Assembly: GCA_014323675.1 (NCBI GenBank)
Contig: JACONN010000002.1
Location: 310,001 to 374,000 of the forward strand
Source of the DNA: Hormoscilla sp. GM7CHS1pb
Lineage (GTDB): Bacteria > Cyanobacteriota > Cyanobacteriia > Cyanobacteriales > Desertifilaceae
Reading direction: 5' to 3'
DNA: 64,000 bases
In this document: positions 27,981 to 38,200 of the stretch, in pieces
Position numbering within the stretch: position 1 is the stretch's first letter
How the letters are laid out: every line of letters begins with the position of its first letter
Made by a program: the position numbers and the translations under genes
The notes under the pieces: model-generated
What the model saw: only the letters and a program-made list of their open reading frames with translations
What the model was told of the DNA's origin: nothing
Databases searched by the model: none

Positions 27981-29885
27981 TTAGGCCATTAGGACATCCA
28001 TTATGGTTTTGTTGTAAATAATCCGACCAGGAGTGGTGCGGATGTACTGGGAAATCATCTCTCCATCCGCAGTTTCCCGCACCCGGCGTTCCCGGTATAA
28101 TTTGGTTACCGTGCCATCCGCTGAGATTTCTTGAGAGACAACTTCATCGTCGGGGGTTTCAGTTTCCACCTCACTGTCATAGCGCACCCAGACATAAGCC
28201 TGCAGGTGTACTTGATTTTGCTCATAGGCGACGATCGCGTCTGTGAGGTTGGCGAAATAAGTGTCAGCGCCTTTTTGGGGATTGGGGTTATCAGCGGTGA
28301 GGTAATAGCATCCCAAGACCATATCCTGACTGGGGGCGACGATCGGGCGACCCGTAGCAGGAGACATAATATTATTAGAAGCCATCATCAGCAGTCGGGC
28401 TTCTGCCTGGGATTCCAGAGACAGGGGTATATGTACCGCCATCTGGTCTCCATCAAAGTCAGCATTAAAAGCAGGACAAACCAAGGGATGCAATTGAATC
28501 GCCCGACCCTCTACCAATATCGGTTCAAAGGCTTGAATTCCCAAGCGGTGTAAGGTTGGTGCCCGGTTGAGCAGCACCGGATGGCCGTCAATCACTTCCT
28601 CCAATACATCCCAGATATGAGGATCCCCTCGCTGAATCAACTTTTTCGCTGCCTTGATGTTATTCACCAGTCCCCGGTGAATCAGGCGGTGAATCACGAA
28701 AGGTTGAAACAGTTCGATTGCCATTTCCCGGGGCAAACCGCACTGGTGGATTTGCAACTGCGGTCCCACGACAATCACGCTACGACCGGAGTAATCAACC
28801 CGTTTCCCCAATAGGTTTTGCCGGAAACGACCCTGCTTGCCTTCGATGATGTCAGATAGGGACTTGAGAGGACGATTGTTAGCCCCGACCACAGTCCGTC
28901 CGCGACGACCATTATCAATCAGAGCATCAACTGCTTCTTGAAGCATCCGCTTTTCGTTGCGGACAATAATTTCCGGTGCCAGGATTTCTTGCAACCGCGC
29001 CAGTCGATTATTGCGGTTAATCACCCGGCGATAGAGGTCATTCAAGTCAGAGGTAGCAAAGCGACCCCCATCCAACTGTACCATTGGGCGCAAGTCTGGG
29101 GGAATGACTGGCAGTATGTCCAGGATCATCCACTCTGGTTTAGAGTTCGTGGCCACGAAATTATCAATCACCCGCAAACGCTTAATCAGCTTGGCTCGCT
29201 TCTGTCCCTTAGAAGCAGCAATTTCCTCTCGTAGTTGTTCTGCTTCTGCTTCCAAGGGCACGTTGGCAAGTAGGCGTTGCAGGGCTTCCGCGCCAATGCC
29301 CACCTCTACACCGATCATGGTAGACTCTTCGTTGTAGAGCTGATCCTCAATTTCCATCCACTGGTCTTCAGTCAGCAACTGCTTGTAGGTCAGTGCAGGG
29401 ATGTTTTCGTCTTGTTTGTGCAACTCCTCCGTGTTGCCCGGATTGAGCACTACGTAGGAATTAAAATATACGATCTGCTCTACGTCTTTTAAAGGCATAT
29501 CTAGCAGGATGGCCATGTAGCTGGGAATGCCTTTGAGATACCACACGTGAGCTACTGGCGCTGCTAGCTTGATATAGCCCATGCGATGACGCCGCACTTT
29601 GGACTCCGTGACTTCCACGCCGCAGCGTTCGCAGACAATTCCTCTGTGGCGTACTCTTTTATACTTTCCGCACCAACATTCCCAATCCTTTGAAGGTCCA
29701 AAGATCCGCTCGCAGAACAACCCGTCCATTTCTGGCTTGAGCGTTCTGTAATTTATGGTTTCAGGCTTCGTTACCTCTCCCACTACCGACCCATTCGGCA
29801 GGGTTTGCTCTCCCCATTTACGCATCCTCTCTGAGGAGGCTATGCCAATTTTTACGTAGTCAAACCGCTGGTCTTGTTCTTTCAT
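27981..29885 (-). CDS. rpoC1: RNA polymerase gamma subunit (beta' N-terminal part)
   Basis: The 634-residue protein is a complete cyanobacterial RpoC1. The N-terminal zinc-binding cysteines are in [21 protein letters not shown] (residues ~70-90). [15 protein letters not shown] and the catalytic magnesium loop [12 protein letters not shown] are present, and the end [18 protein letters not shown] is the usual one. In cyanobacteria the bacterial beta' chain is split into gamma (rpoC1) and beta' (rpoC2). No rpoB lies upstream and no rpoC2 downstream, so rpoC1 is separated from the classic operon, as is also known in Synechocystis. Confidence 0.97.
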   Translation of the reverse strand: MKEQDQRFDYVKIGIASSERMRKWGEQTLPNGSVVGEVTKPETINYRTLKPEMDGLFCERIFGPSKDWECWCGKYKRVRHRGIVCERCGVEVTESKVRRHRMGYIKLAAPVAHVWYLKGIPSYMAILLDMPLKDVEQIVYFNSYVVLNPGNTEELHKQDENIPALTYKQLLTEDQWMEIEDQLYNEESTMIGVEVGIGAEALQRLLANVPLEAEAEQLREEIAASKGQKRAKLIKRLRVIDNFVATNSKPEWMILDILPVIPPDLRPMVQLDGGRFATSDLNDLYRRVINRNNRLARLQEILAPEIIVRNEKRMLQEAVDALIDNGRRGRTVVGANNRPLKSLSDIIEGKQGRFRQNLLGKRVDYSGRSVIVVGPQLQIHQCGLPREMAIELFQPFVIHRLIHRGLVNNIKAAKKLIQRGDPHIWDVLEEVIDGHPVLLNRAPTLHRLGIQAFEPILVEGRAIQLHPLVCPAFNADFDGDQMAVHIPLSLESQAEARLLMMASNNIMSPATGRPIVAPSQDMVLGCYYLTADNPNPQKGADTYFANLTDAIVAYEQNQVHLQAYVWVRYDSEVETETPDDEVVSQEISADGTVTKLYRERRVRETADGEMISQYIRTTPGRIIYNKTIMDVLMA

Positions 29886-30059
29886 CTTTATCTCTTGCAG
29901 GGGTCCGAGTCGGTTCCGCCCACAGTACGCGATCGCCTGTTATCGACGGAGTAGTTAGTTATCAGTTTAAGTCGCCAATCTCTTAGTATACTATCGGCAA
30001 GGTAAATTTGACAAGTCTTCTGCCAGATGCGATCGGGAAGCAGGATCCAGCAGGCCCAG

Positions 30060-30385
30060 CCCTTCGGGATTATATTGCAGTCCATACTTTTTCAGGGCGA
30101 TCGGTTGTTCTCCCGTATGAGTCATGGGATATCCAGCATTAATCACTTCCACTTGCGACTGTGTCGAGTCGGCGTTAAATTTATTTTCCAGTAAAGCCGT
30201 GTAATTTCCTTCTCTACCACCCGCCCAGTTAAAGGAGTCTGAAAGAATTAAGATACTGAAGGTGCCCGGTGGTTTTTCCAGGGGATAATCTTTATCATTA
30301 AAGCCAAATTTGTTTGTGCCATTTGTATGAGATCGCACCCGAAATCCCATTTCTGGCTCGTACTGGTAAAACCCCCGCGTTACCA
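30060..30385 (-). pseudogene. SGNH/GDSL-type hydrolase fragment
   Basis: About 105 residues on the minus strand (RGFYQYEPEMGFRVRSHTNGTNKFGFNDKDYPLEKPPGTFSILILSDSFNWAGGREGNYTALLENKF...VEVINAGYPMTHTGEQPIAL) match the N-terminal region of SGNH hydrolases, with LSDSF holding the catalytic Ser. Both ends are cut off. Such hydrolases are frequent neighbours of carbamoyltransferase/sxtJ/DUF5989 genes, but here the fragment is inverted and abuts the cut start of the carbamoyltransferase. Confidence 0.6.
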
Positions 30386-31918
30386 GGCGGTCGCCAGGTA
30401 AAAAGCCTGCTGAAAACAGAACTGGCAACCCTGGCAGGCAGCAAACTCTTGCCCCCATTGCTGTTTACCGAACATCACCAGTCCCACGCGGCCTCGGCCT
30501 TTTTCCCCAATCCCTTTCCCCGGGCAGGGGTTCTCTGTTTGGATGGCGTGGGTGAATGGGCCACAACTACGGCCTGGTTGGGGTCCGGACACCAGTTAAC
30601 TCCGAGCTGGGAAATTGATTTTCCTCACTCCCTGGGTTTACTGTACTCCGCTTTTACCTACTATACTGGCTTCAAGGTTAACTCTGGCGAGTATAAACTG
30701 ATGGGTTTGGCTCCCTACGGCGAACCTAAATATGTAGACCCGATCGGAAATCATTTGATCGATGTCAAGCAGGATGGCACCTTCCGGTTGAATATGGACT
30801 ATTTTAACTATGCTACGGGTCTGACTATGACTAACCAGAGGTTTCATAAGTTATTTGGGGGTCCGCCCCGCCAACCAGAAAGCAAAATTACTCAGCGGGA
30901 GATGGATATTGCTAGTTCTATCCAGTGGGTGACCGAAGAGATCGTGCTGCGCCTCGCTAAAACTGTTGGCAAGTCTCTAGATGTCGATCGCCTTTGTCTT
31001 GCTGGTGGTGTGGCCCTCAACTGCGTTGCTAACGGACGGATTTTGCAGGCAGGCATATTTAAAGATATCTGGGTTCAACCTGCTGCTGGCGATGCTGGCG
31101 GGGCTTTGGGCGCTGCTTTGGCCGTTTGGCATCAATACTGCGATCGCCCTTGCGAATCAAAAGGGCAAGATAAGATGCAGGGTGCTTATCTGGGACCGAG
31201 TTTCACGGAAGAGGAGATTCTGGATTATCTGAAATTGGTGAGAGCTCCTTTTCACCTGTTGGATGATGCCCAGTTGATGCCCCAGGTGGCAGAAATTTTA
31301 GCCCAAGGAAATGTGGTGGGTTGGTTTCAAGGACGGATGGAATTCGGTCCCCGGGCCCTGGGAGGCCGATCGATCCTTGGAGATCCCCGCAGTGAGAAAA
31401 TGCAGTCGGTGATGAACCTGAAAATTAAATACCGGGAATCTTTCCGACCTTTTGCTCCTTCTGTCTTGGCCGAACGAGTCAATGATTATTTTGAACTGGA
31501 CTCCTCTAGCCCTTATATGCTCATAGTAGCTCCTGTCAGGGAAAATCTGCGCATTCCCATGACCTCCGAACAGCAGCAGCTGTTGGGGTTCGATCGCCTG
31601 AAAGTGGCGCGATCGCAAATTCCCGCCGTCACCCACGTAGATTACACGGCCCGGGTGCAAACGGTTCACCAGGAAACCAATCCTCGCTATTATGAGTTAA
31701 TCCGTCATTTTGAGGAACTGACTGGCTGTGCGGTGCTGGTGAATACTTCCTTTAACGTCCGGGGAGAACCGATCGTCTGTACTCCGGAAGACGCCTACCG
31801 CTGCTTTATGCGCACGGAAATGGATTATCTGGTACTGGAAAATATCCTGCTGGCCAAGTCCGAACAGCCAGTCTGGGAAAAGGATGAGGCTTGGAAAACG
31901 GAATTTGAACTAGATTAA
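30314..31918 (+). pseudogene. Carbamoyltransferase (NodU/CmcH family), 5'-truncated
   Basis: From about 30395 onwards the protein is a good carbamoyltransferase: VKSLLKTELATL, PPLLFTEHHQSHAASAFFPNPF, GVLCLDGVGEWATTT, EYKLMGLAPYGEP, LCLAGGVALNCVANGRI, WVQPAAGDAGGALGAAL, MEFGPRALGGRSILGDPR and NTSFNVRGEPIVCTPEDA. The normal first ~100 residues, with the first conserved His/Asp of the fold, are missing and replaced by antisense sequence of the hydrolase fragment. The apparent TTG start at 30314 lies in that foreign part. The family transfers carbamoyl groups to sugars or antibiotics. It is followed closely by sxtJ and DUF5989 genes as one transcription unit. Confidence 0.85.
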
Positions 31919-31922
31919 ATCT

Positions 31923-32327
31923 ATGCAAGAAATCGTCAAACTGGACAAAAAAGGGCTGCGTGACTTTGGACTAATTTTCGGCTTGATGATAGCGCTAGTA
32001 TTTGGGATCGTCGGACCCTTGTTATGGCGTCATGCTTTACCCCTTTGGCCCTGGATACCCGCAGTCATATTCTGGGTTTGGGCATTGTTAGCACCCCAAA
32101 CCCTCAATCCAGTCTACCAAGTCTGGATGCGCATTGGGCTAGTCTTGGGATGGATTAACACCCGGTTGATTTTGGGGATTATCTTTTATCTGATCCTCAC
32201 GCCCATGGGAATCATCAGGCGGATGATGGGTAGCGATCCGATGCGTCGAGAGTGGAAGCGCCATGTCGAGTCCTATAGCATTCCCTCTCAAATGAAAACT
32301 AGAGAAACTATGGAGCGACCTTTCTAA
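31923..32327 (+). CDS. SxtJ-family membrane protein
   Basis: A 134-residue protein with three hydrophobic segments (LIFGLMIALVFGIVGPLLW; LWPWIPAVIFWVWALLAP; LILGIIFYLILTPMGIIRRMMG) and the end SDPMRREW...TRETMERPF, which matches the SxtJ family. SxtJ proteins are named from saxitoxin clusters but are widespread beside carbamoyltransferases and SGNH hydrolases; their function is not established. It begins four bases after the carbamoyltransferase stop and its TAA overlaps the next ATG (TAATG). Confidence 0.85.
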   Translation: MQEIVKLDKKGLRDFGLIFGLMIALVFGIVGPLLWRHALPLWPWIPAVIFWVWALLAPQTLNPVYQVWMRIGLVLGWINTRLILGIIFYLILTPMGIIRRMMGSDPMRREWKRHVESYSIPSQMKTRETMERPF

Positions 32328-32491
32328 TGTGGGAAACTACTGTTGATTTGTTTAAGGATCTCTGGGAATTTCTGCGGGAACGCAAAAAGTATTGGTTATT
32401 ACCTTTGATTATCAGTTTAGTCATGGTGGGGGCCTTGATTGTCCTCAGTCAGGCTTCTGTTATCGCTCCCTTTATCTATACTCTCTTTTGA
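32327..32491 (+). CDS. DUF5989-type small membrane protein
   Basis: A 54-residue protein (MWETTVDLFKDLWEFLRERKKYWLLPLIISLVMVGALIVLSQASVIAPFIYTLF). The ATG overlaps the stop of the sxtJ gene (TAATG). The pattern of amphipathic DLWEFLRERKKYWLLP followed by one transmembrane helix and S..APFIYTLF is that of DUF5989 proteins. These follow SxtJ in carbamoyltransferase loci; function unknown. Confidence 0.85.
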   Translation: MWETTVDLFKDLWEFLRERKKYWLLPLIISLVMVGALIVLSQASVIAPFIYTLF

Positions 32492-32519
32492 TATCTTATG
32501 GATAATCGGACCTGCGATT

Positions 32520-32552
32520 GTAGGTTGGGTTTCGTTCGGAAACCCAACCTAC
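32520..32552. repeat. GTAGGTTGGGTTTC palindrome
   Basis: Arms GTAGGTTGGGTTTC and GAAACCCAACCTAC with a five-base centre. Other members are at 33303-33336, 53321-53377 (with an inserted repeat in the loop), 53624-53694 (degenerate) and 59457-59505. Confidence 0.8.
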
Positions 32553-32586
32553 GAAGTCTTTTGTATATGATTTTCTGGAGTCTGAT

Positions 32587-32873
32587 ATGGAAACAATGAA
32601 GCACATTGAGCATATTGGCACAGATGGCATTTTGCAAATCGTGATGCCAACTAATTTTCAGGATACTTCTGTTGAGGTGGTGGTGGTTGTGCAGCCGTTA
32701 TCATCTGCAGAACGTTCCCAGGGAACGAGAAACCACGGTATAATGCTTGGGGAAAGTTGACTACTAAAGAATCAATTACTGAAGCAATTTACCGAATGCG
32801 ACAACTTGGGAAAGAAGTGGCATTGGATAAAGATTCAATTCGGGAAATGATTGAAGAGGGGCGAAGGTTTTAA
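32587..32873 (+). pseudogene. vapB: VapB-type antitoxin, broken
   Basis: METMKHIEHIGTDGILQIVMPTNFQDTSVEVVVVVQPLSSAE is followed, after a frame change near a GTTCCCAGGGAAC insertion (32709-32722), by KPRYNAWGKLTTKESITEAIYRMRQLGKEVALDKDSIREMIEEGRRF. Together they look like a PIN-toxin antitoxin. The TAA at 32871-32873 overlaps the ATG of the toxin gene. Homology to VapB-like antitoxins is inferred from context. Confidence 0.6.
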
Positions 32874-33284
32874 TGAAGTTTGTCTTGGATTGTTCTGTAG
32901 CAATTAGTTGGTGTTTGTTCGATGAAAATGACGATTATGCTAATGCGATCCTGGCAATGATGCCAGTGTCGCAAGCATTCGTCCCAGGAATTTGATCCCT
33001 AGAAATTGCTAATACTTTACTGGTCGCTGAACTACGTAATCGCATGACTCAGGAGCAATCAAATATAGCTATTGAGTTGTTAAATTCCCTGTTAATTGAC
33101 GTTGATGAAGCTACAGATATGCCCTTTCGTCAACATTAATACTAGGACGACAGGAAGGTTTAGCAGCTTACGATGCAGCATATTTAGAGCTAGCATTACG
33201 ATTGAAATTACCGCTGGCAACACTCGATCCCCGGTTGGCAGAAGCGGCAACTCGCTGCGGTGTAGCCAGGGGATACGAGTTCTG
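32873..33284 (+). pseudogene. vapC: VapC-type PIN-domain toxin, dead
   Basis: The reading starts MKFVLDCSVAISWCLFDENDDYANAIL, with the first PIN-domain Asp (VLDCS). It is stopped by TGA at the Trp position of FVPGI(W)SLEIANTLLVAELRN, which includes the conserved Glu. A frameshift follows near 33140, and the rest reads LAAYDAAYLELALRLKLPLATLDPRLAEAATRCGV, with the final PIN Asp residues (YDAAYL, TLD). The intact protein would cut RNA. One nonsense and one frameshift mutation show that the module is decayed. Confidence 0.8.
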
Positions 33285-33379
33285 AATTGTCGATCGCCTA
33301 AGGTGGGTTGGGTTTCGTTCCCAGACCCAACCTACGAACTGCCAAAAATCAGATGCAGATCGCAATTTATTTAACATGC

Positions 33380-33751
33380 CTAGCTTGCAGATAGCAATGC
33401 TTCTAACTCTTTGGGATGGTCGATGTTTTTTTGCATTATTTCGCTAAAATAAACCACTTCGTAGTCTGGCCATAGTGAATTTCGCAACTGTAGCCACAGA
33501 GTCACTCCTTCTCGATTAAATGCTTCCCTTGCCTGTATACTGGGAAAGCCTGATGCTGCTGGATCTGACAAATTTAAAATCTCTTCATAGGCTTTTCTCC
33601 ACTCATCCAAACGTTTAATTATCTCCTGACTTATTGGCAGGGTTGCTGGATCTATATCTCCCATCTCGTCAGGTTCCTCTACCCACAAGGGATAGCATCC
33701 ATAATCTGTCATTAACCTGATTGTTTTTGGCATAACTTCGGACTCGTTCAT
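33380..33751 (-). CDS. Hypothetical protein, possible immunity partner
   Basis: A 123-residue acidic protein (MPKTIRLMTDYGCYPLWVEEPDEMGDIDPATLPISQEIIKRLDEWRKAYEEILNLSDPAASGFPS...LWLQLRNSLWPDYEVVYFSE). I do not recognise a named family. Its ATG overlaps the stop of the gene upstream (33748-33751), so both are translated together. The upstream gene looks like a secreted-toxin nuclease domain, and small acidic proteins coupled to such genes are often immunity proteins; that role is inferred from context only. Confidence 0.6.
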   Translation of the reverse strand: MNESEVMPKTIRLMTDYGCYPLWVEEPDEMGDIDPATLPISQEIIKRLDEWRKAYEEILNLSDPAASGFPSIQAREAFNREGVTLWLQLRNSLWPDYEVVYFSEIMQKNIDHPKELEALLSAS

Positions 33752-34149
33752 GATTGGGGTTTGGTTCTCGGGTTTGCCCCGACAATATAGCCGTTATCCG
33801 ACACTGACACTGCTAGATATTTTGTTTCGCCTTTGAAGGTAAATTGATAAATGGCACGGGGTTTATCTTTAATTCCTTGATAACCAACTATATCACCTTC
33901 ACAGACTGCTGCTATCACTACCTCCGGAATCTCACTGAATTCTATCCCTTGCTTGGCAAACTGTGCTGCTTTGGCTAGAATATGTTCTAGACCGCAACTG
34001 GCATTCCCTTCTTCTAAAAACACGATTTTGTTATCCCGGGTTTTGGCAATTCTTACAATCTTCTCAGGGGTATGTTTGATACCAGCAAGCTGAAGTTCGG
34101 CAATAAGGGCGGCTTTTTCGATATTATCTGCTTCATTTTGTGATGTCAA
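33748..34149 (-). CDS. Toxin-like nuclease-domain protein (BECR-type)
   Basis: A 133-residue protein. The core (ELQLAGIKHTPEKIVRIAKTRDNKIVFLEEGNASCGLEHILAKAAQFAKQGIEFSEIPEVVIAAVCEGDIVGYQG...AIYQFTFKGETKYLAVSVSDNGYIVGANP) resembles the C-terminal toxin domains of large polymorphic toxins of the Barnase-EndoU-ColicinE5-RelE (BECR) class: GLEHI with a conserved His, then a beta-rich end with VSDNGYIVGANP. No secretion or adhesin part is attached, so it may be an orphan cassette. The assignment is by pattern recognition. Confidence 0.5.
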   Translation of the reverse strand: MTSQNEADNIEKAALIAELQLAGIKHTPEKIVRIAKTRDNKIVFLEEGNASCGLEHILAKAAQFAKQGIEFSEIPEVVIAAVCEGDIVGYQGIKDKPRAIYQFTFKGETKYLAVSVSDNGYIVGANPRTKPQS

Positions 34150-34179
34150 TTGTTTGGTTACAGTTGCTAAAGTATTGGA

Positions 34180-34461
34180 CTATGGATATTTTAGCATGTA
34201 CGATCGCCCTTTGCCTGCCCTTGCTGAACCCGACGGGCCTCCTCTCGGGCGACGACACCTTCTGTTTTCCCCGTTCCTACCGGTCCCAGGGCGATCGCAC
34301 CCTCTGTTTTCCCGGTTCCTACCGGTCCAGGGCGCAAGCATCCCATTAGCAGATGCAACATCTATGGTGCCAACGTTGGCAATTTCGTTGTCAACTGCTT
34401 GGGGAATGAGGATGTTGCTTCCGGTTCCGTCTTCAAAAGGAAATTCGACAATGCGTTTCAT
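34180..34461 (-). pseudogene. Trypco1 start duplicated onto unrelated sequence
   Basis: The first 13 residues (MKRIVEFPFEDGT) and about 45 bp upstream are nearly identical to the start of the Trypco1 gene at 38436-38753 (34425-34490 versus 38715-38790). After that the protein diverges (GSNILIPQAVDNEIANVGTIDVASANGM), then enters a low-complexity Arg/Gly region made by two copies of a TTTTCCC-GTTCCTACCGGT repeat (34258-34330). It is best read as a recombination scar or remnant of a second Trypco1 gene. Confidence 0.55.
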
Positions 34462-35294
34462 TGTTTGTTATCTCTGCTAGTGGTCGTTTCTATCTATTAT
34501 ACCCCAAACCTCTGAGTCTCCTGACAAAAAATTCATTTTTTGGGGACAGAACATTGGGTTAGCGGTAAAAAATCTTGACGCTAGAGTAAATATTCGCTAT
34601 CATGATGACAGCTCTTGACTCCCGCGATCGATAGAACCGCTGCCGTGGCCCTACACTGGCACCGGTTGCGCCCTGGTCCCTCTTAACTTTAATCTGTCCG
34701 AATGGCCTAAACGATCTTGAACCTTCGTCGTGGGTGGCCGGGAAGAATGAAACGGCCCTTGGGAGCCTCTGGAGGGGTTTTAAACCCCAACGGAGAGGTT
34801 TTAAACCCCAACGGAGAGGTTTTAAACCACAACGGAGAGGTTTTAAACCACAACGGAGAGGTTTTAAACCCCAACGGTGGGGCACCTCAAGCAGTTGGGC
34901 CATCCAGACTGGGAAAATCATGGGACAAAACCCAGAGGTAATGTTCCGAACGGAGAACAGAGAGTGAACGGTGAACCCCCTGCAAGCTGCAAAACCTTGA
35001 GGTATTGGACGGGACCTGACAATTCCGGACCCGGGTACAGCCGGTGGTCTCTGCCTTGGTAGGATGCGATCGGGAGTCGGGAGGGGGTGTGGTCTTGCGC
35101 CCGTTGTTACTCGGCCTCGCCGCCCGAACCCTAAAGGGCCCGGCTACAGGAACAAAGCCCACGCTCCGGGCCCCCTCCGCTGCGCAGGGGCTATATTACA
35201 TGCATCACTACTTGTGACCGCACCCGTTGGCTAGTTGGTAGGGTGCGATCGCCTAATGCTTGGAAATGATTGCTTAATGCCCTGAAATATGATT
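34462..35294. other. Intergenic DNA with tandem repeats
   Basis: No credible gene; frames through the region are produced by the 21-bp tandem repeats at 34776-34880. A segment at 35119-35160 repeats the GAACCC...CCGGCTACAG...ACAAAGCCC sequence found at 2868. 35162-35190 (CACGCTCCGGG...CCCTCCGCTGCG) matches the repeat that interrupts the tnpB fragment at 16133-16165. Confidence 0.5.
34776..34880. repeat. Five tandem 21-bp repeats
   Basis: Five head-to-tail copies of GGTTTTAAACCCCAACGGAGA with substitutions at one or two positions (CCCC/CCAC). Each contains the near-palindrome GGTTTTAAACC. The period equals seven codons, so frames stay open, but the peptides are not protein-like. Confidence 0.85.
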
Positions 35295-38200
35295 CTATTG
35301 CTTCTCAGTGTAAATATCGTCGCAGAGGTGCTTATTGGGATTGTCTTCAGGTCTGTTCTTCAGATAGCCACGCACGTCCTTGCAAGCGCGTAGCAGCAGG
35401 TCTTCAAGATTCAAATTCCACAGTTTGACTGTCTTGTCTATACTAGCAGAAGCCAGATACTTTCCATCGGGGCCGAACACCACGCTGTTGACCTCAGCCT
35501 GATGCCCTTCGAGGGTATGTATCAAGCTGCCATCTGAGCTTTTCCAGAGTTTGACTGTCCCGTCTCTACTAGCAGAAGCCAGATACTTTCCATCGGGGCT
35601 GAACACCACGCTTCTGACCTCAGCCTGATGCCCTTGGAGGGTATGTACCAAGCTGCCATCTGAGCTTTTCCAGAGTTTGACTGTCCCGTCTCTACTAGCA
35701 GAAGCCAGATACTTTCCATCGGGGCTGAACACCACACTGTTGACCCCATCCTGATGCCCTTGGAGGGTATGTACCAAGCTGCCATCTGAGCTTTTCCACA
35801 GTTTGACTGTCCCGTCTCTACTAGCAGAAGCCAGATACTTTCCATCGGGGCTGAACACCACACTGTTGACCCCATCCTGATGCCCTTGGAGGGTATGTAC
35901 CAAGCTGCCATCTGAGCTTTTCCACAGTTTGACTGTCTTGTCTCTACTAGCAGAAGCCAGATACTTTCCATCGGGGCTGAACACCACGCTGTAGACCACA
36001 TCCTGATGCACTTTGATACTGTGGCGTTGCACAATTATGGGATGATGGGCATAGTTGCAGAAGTCTTAAACCTAGACTAAAAGCCAGTTTGAGTTATGTG
36101 CAAAAAAGGGCATCATCCCCAAAATGTGCAACGCCGATACTGTTATACTCCCTCCACTTCATCAACATCTCTCTCAGCAAGTTTGTTACCCGCAAACGGC
36201 TGTCAAATTTTGCCCAGCTTGCTTCTTTCAATTCTTTCCCGACGGCAATGACATCTAACTGCAAGTTCAAGCTTTCTTCTCCAGAAACCCAGCGCGAGTC
36301 TAAAGTCGCAATTTTGGCTCTCATCTCAGCATTTCTCTCTCCAATAGCAGCCCTAAACCCTTCCCATACGGCCACCCCAGCCACAAGCACAGCAACTATG
36401 AAACCACCCAACAGAAATTGATTCGCCCGTCGCTGAAGCTTCTCCTTCTCCTGTTGTTGGCGTTCCCGTTCCTGCCGTTCGCGTTCTTTCCATTCACAAC
36501 TGCACCGAATAAAATCTTGCTCTTCTGCAGAGAGTTCTACTGGGCGCTGCTGCTGCCATTCCACCGCTTCTAGCAAAGACGCCCCCCGCAACAAATCTCC
36601 ATCATCCTTTCCTTGAGCATCCCATTCGCGCCACCTACTTTTCAATCTCTCCTGCCACATGCGAAACTCCCGGTTCGCCTCCATCCACCCCCCAGGGTTT
36701 CCCACTCTCTAATCAATGCCTCGTGGATAACTTCCACCGTTTCCTCATTAGTAACCTCATTGTGCCCCGTCACTACCAAACGGGCATCAGCTAAACCCTT
36801 TGTGCGGGTCACCAGATCCCAATTATCTTCCCCGACCTCATGGCGAGTCGCTATCTGTCGGGTATCTTCCGTTCCTTTCCCCGGATGCACCAACTGGATA
36901 AATAGCCGCTGTGCCTTTTGCTTGTCAGTCTCGGTCAGTTTTCCATACAGTTCCTCAGCATAGTTCGCCAGGGCCTGCTCTACCCCACCTATTTCCTGAT
37001 AAGCTTGATGAGTCAGATGACCGTTACTCTGCTTTTTCCACAGCAGGGTCAGGGCAAACTCAAGCAAAGGCAAATTCCCCGGTGATTTCTCCACATCCTC
37101 TAAAATACGCTCTGTCAACCCCGGTTCAATGCTGACTCCCAGCTTTTGAGCTGGCGATTCAATAGCCTCCTGCAACTCCTGACGGTTCATCGGACCCAGT
37201 TTCACGTCCCCATTCTGCAAGGCATCCGCCAAGGGACGATAAGACAAAGCATATCCCAGAAAGTCCGCCCGCAGTGTCAGGACCAGGGTAAAATTCGGCA
37301 AGTGGTTAACGGCTTCGAGCAATTGCTCTAGAAATAGCCGACGCTTCTGGATATCCTCGCAGAGGGTGTAGAGTTGTTCGAACTGGTCTGCTACCAGTAA
37401 CAGGTGAGTGCTGGAGTTATCTTCCAGGATGCGCGACACTACTGTACGTACTGTCAATTCTCCCTTTTGCAGGGCCGACCACAGCATTCCCGCATCAATA
37501 TCCCGTTTAACTTTACTCTCCTCTGGCTCTCGCAAGTACACCAGGGCCGCTGCTAGTTCTTCAAAGGGATGAGTTGTCGGACGAAAATCGGAAATTAGCC
37601 ATTCCTGCTGCTGGCGCAACTGGGGAATTAAACCCGCAAAGACTACCGAAGACTTGCCACTGCCAGAAGGTCCAATGACTGCGACCAACTGCTGTCTTTC
37701 TACTGCTGTCATCATCTGTTGAGTAAACTCTTCCCGTCCAAAGAAAAACTCCGCATCCTCTTCCCGAAAGGCGGACAAACCCCGGTAGGGACAAGCAGGA
37801 GTTGTCCTTTTTTCCAACTTATCCCAAGCTTGAATCAGCAGGTTTGCGGGAATAATAAAGCCCGCTTTGGTTTCTACTCGCTTCTTTTCCGCCGCAACTG
37901 CCATCCCCGCCACTCCCTGTAACGTTTCATCCCAAACTGGCGCACCGCTGAAACCTTCTTCTAGGCGATAACCCGTTTCTCTGATATCCTCCACCTGCAC
38001 CCAACCATTGGCGATCGCCCCTCGTAACTGGCCATCGGCCCAAACACCATTGGACTTGCCTTCAGGAAACCCCAAAACTCGGAAACTATGTCCCCACAAG
38101 TCTTCTGATGTCACCAAGCGCACCGGTTTCACTGCTGCCGGGGGAAGTTCTAACAATTCTAACCCGGCAATGTCTTCGTCTGACCGATCGGGATTTACCG

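Noticed and set aside
32990-33000. TGA read as Trp (recoding) in vapC
   Set aside because: Only one gene shows it and the same gene also carries a frameshift; simple decay is enough.
34776-34880. CRISPR-like array
   Set aside because: The 21-bp units are directly tandem without unique spacers, and no cas genes are present.
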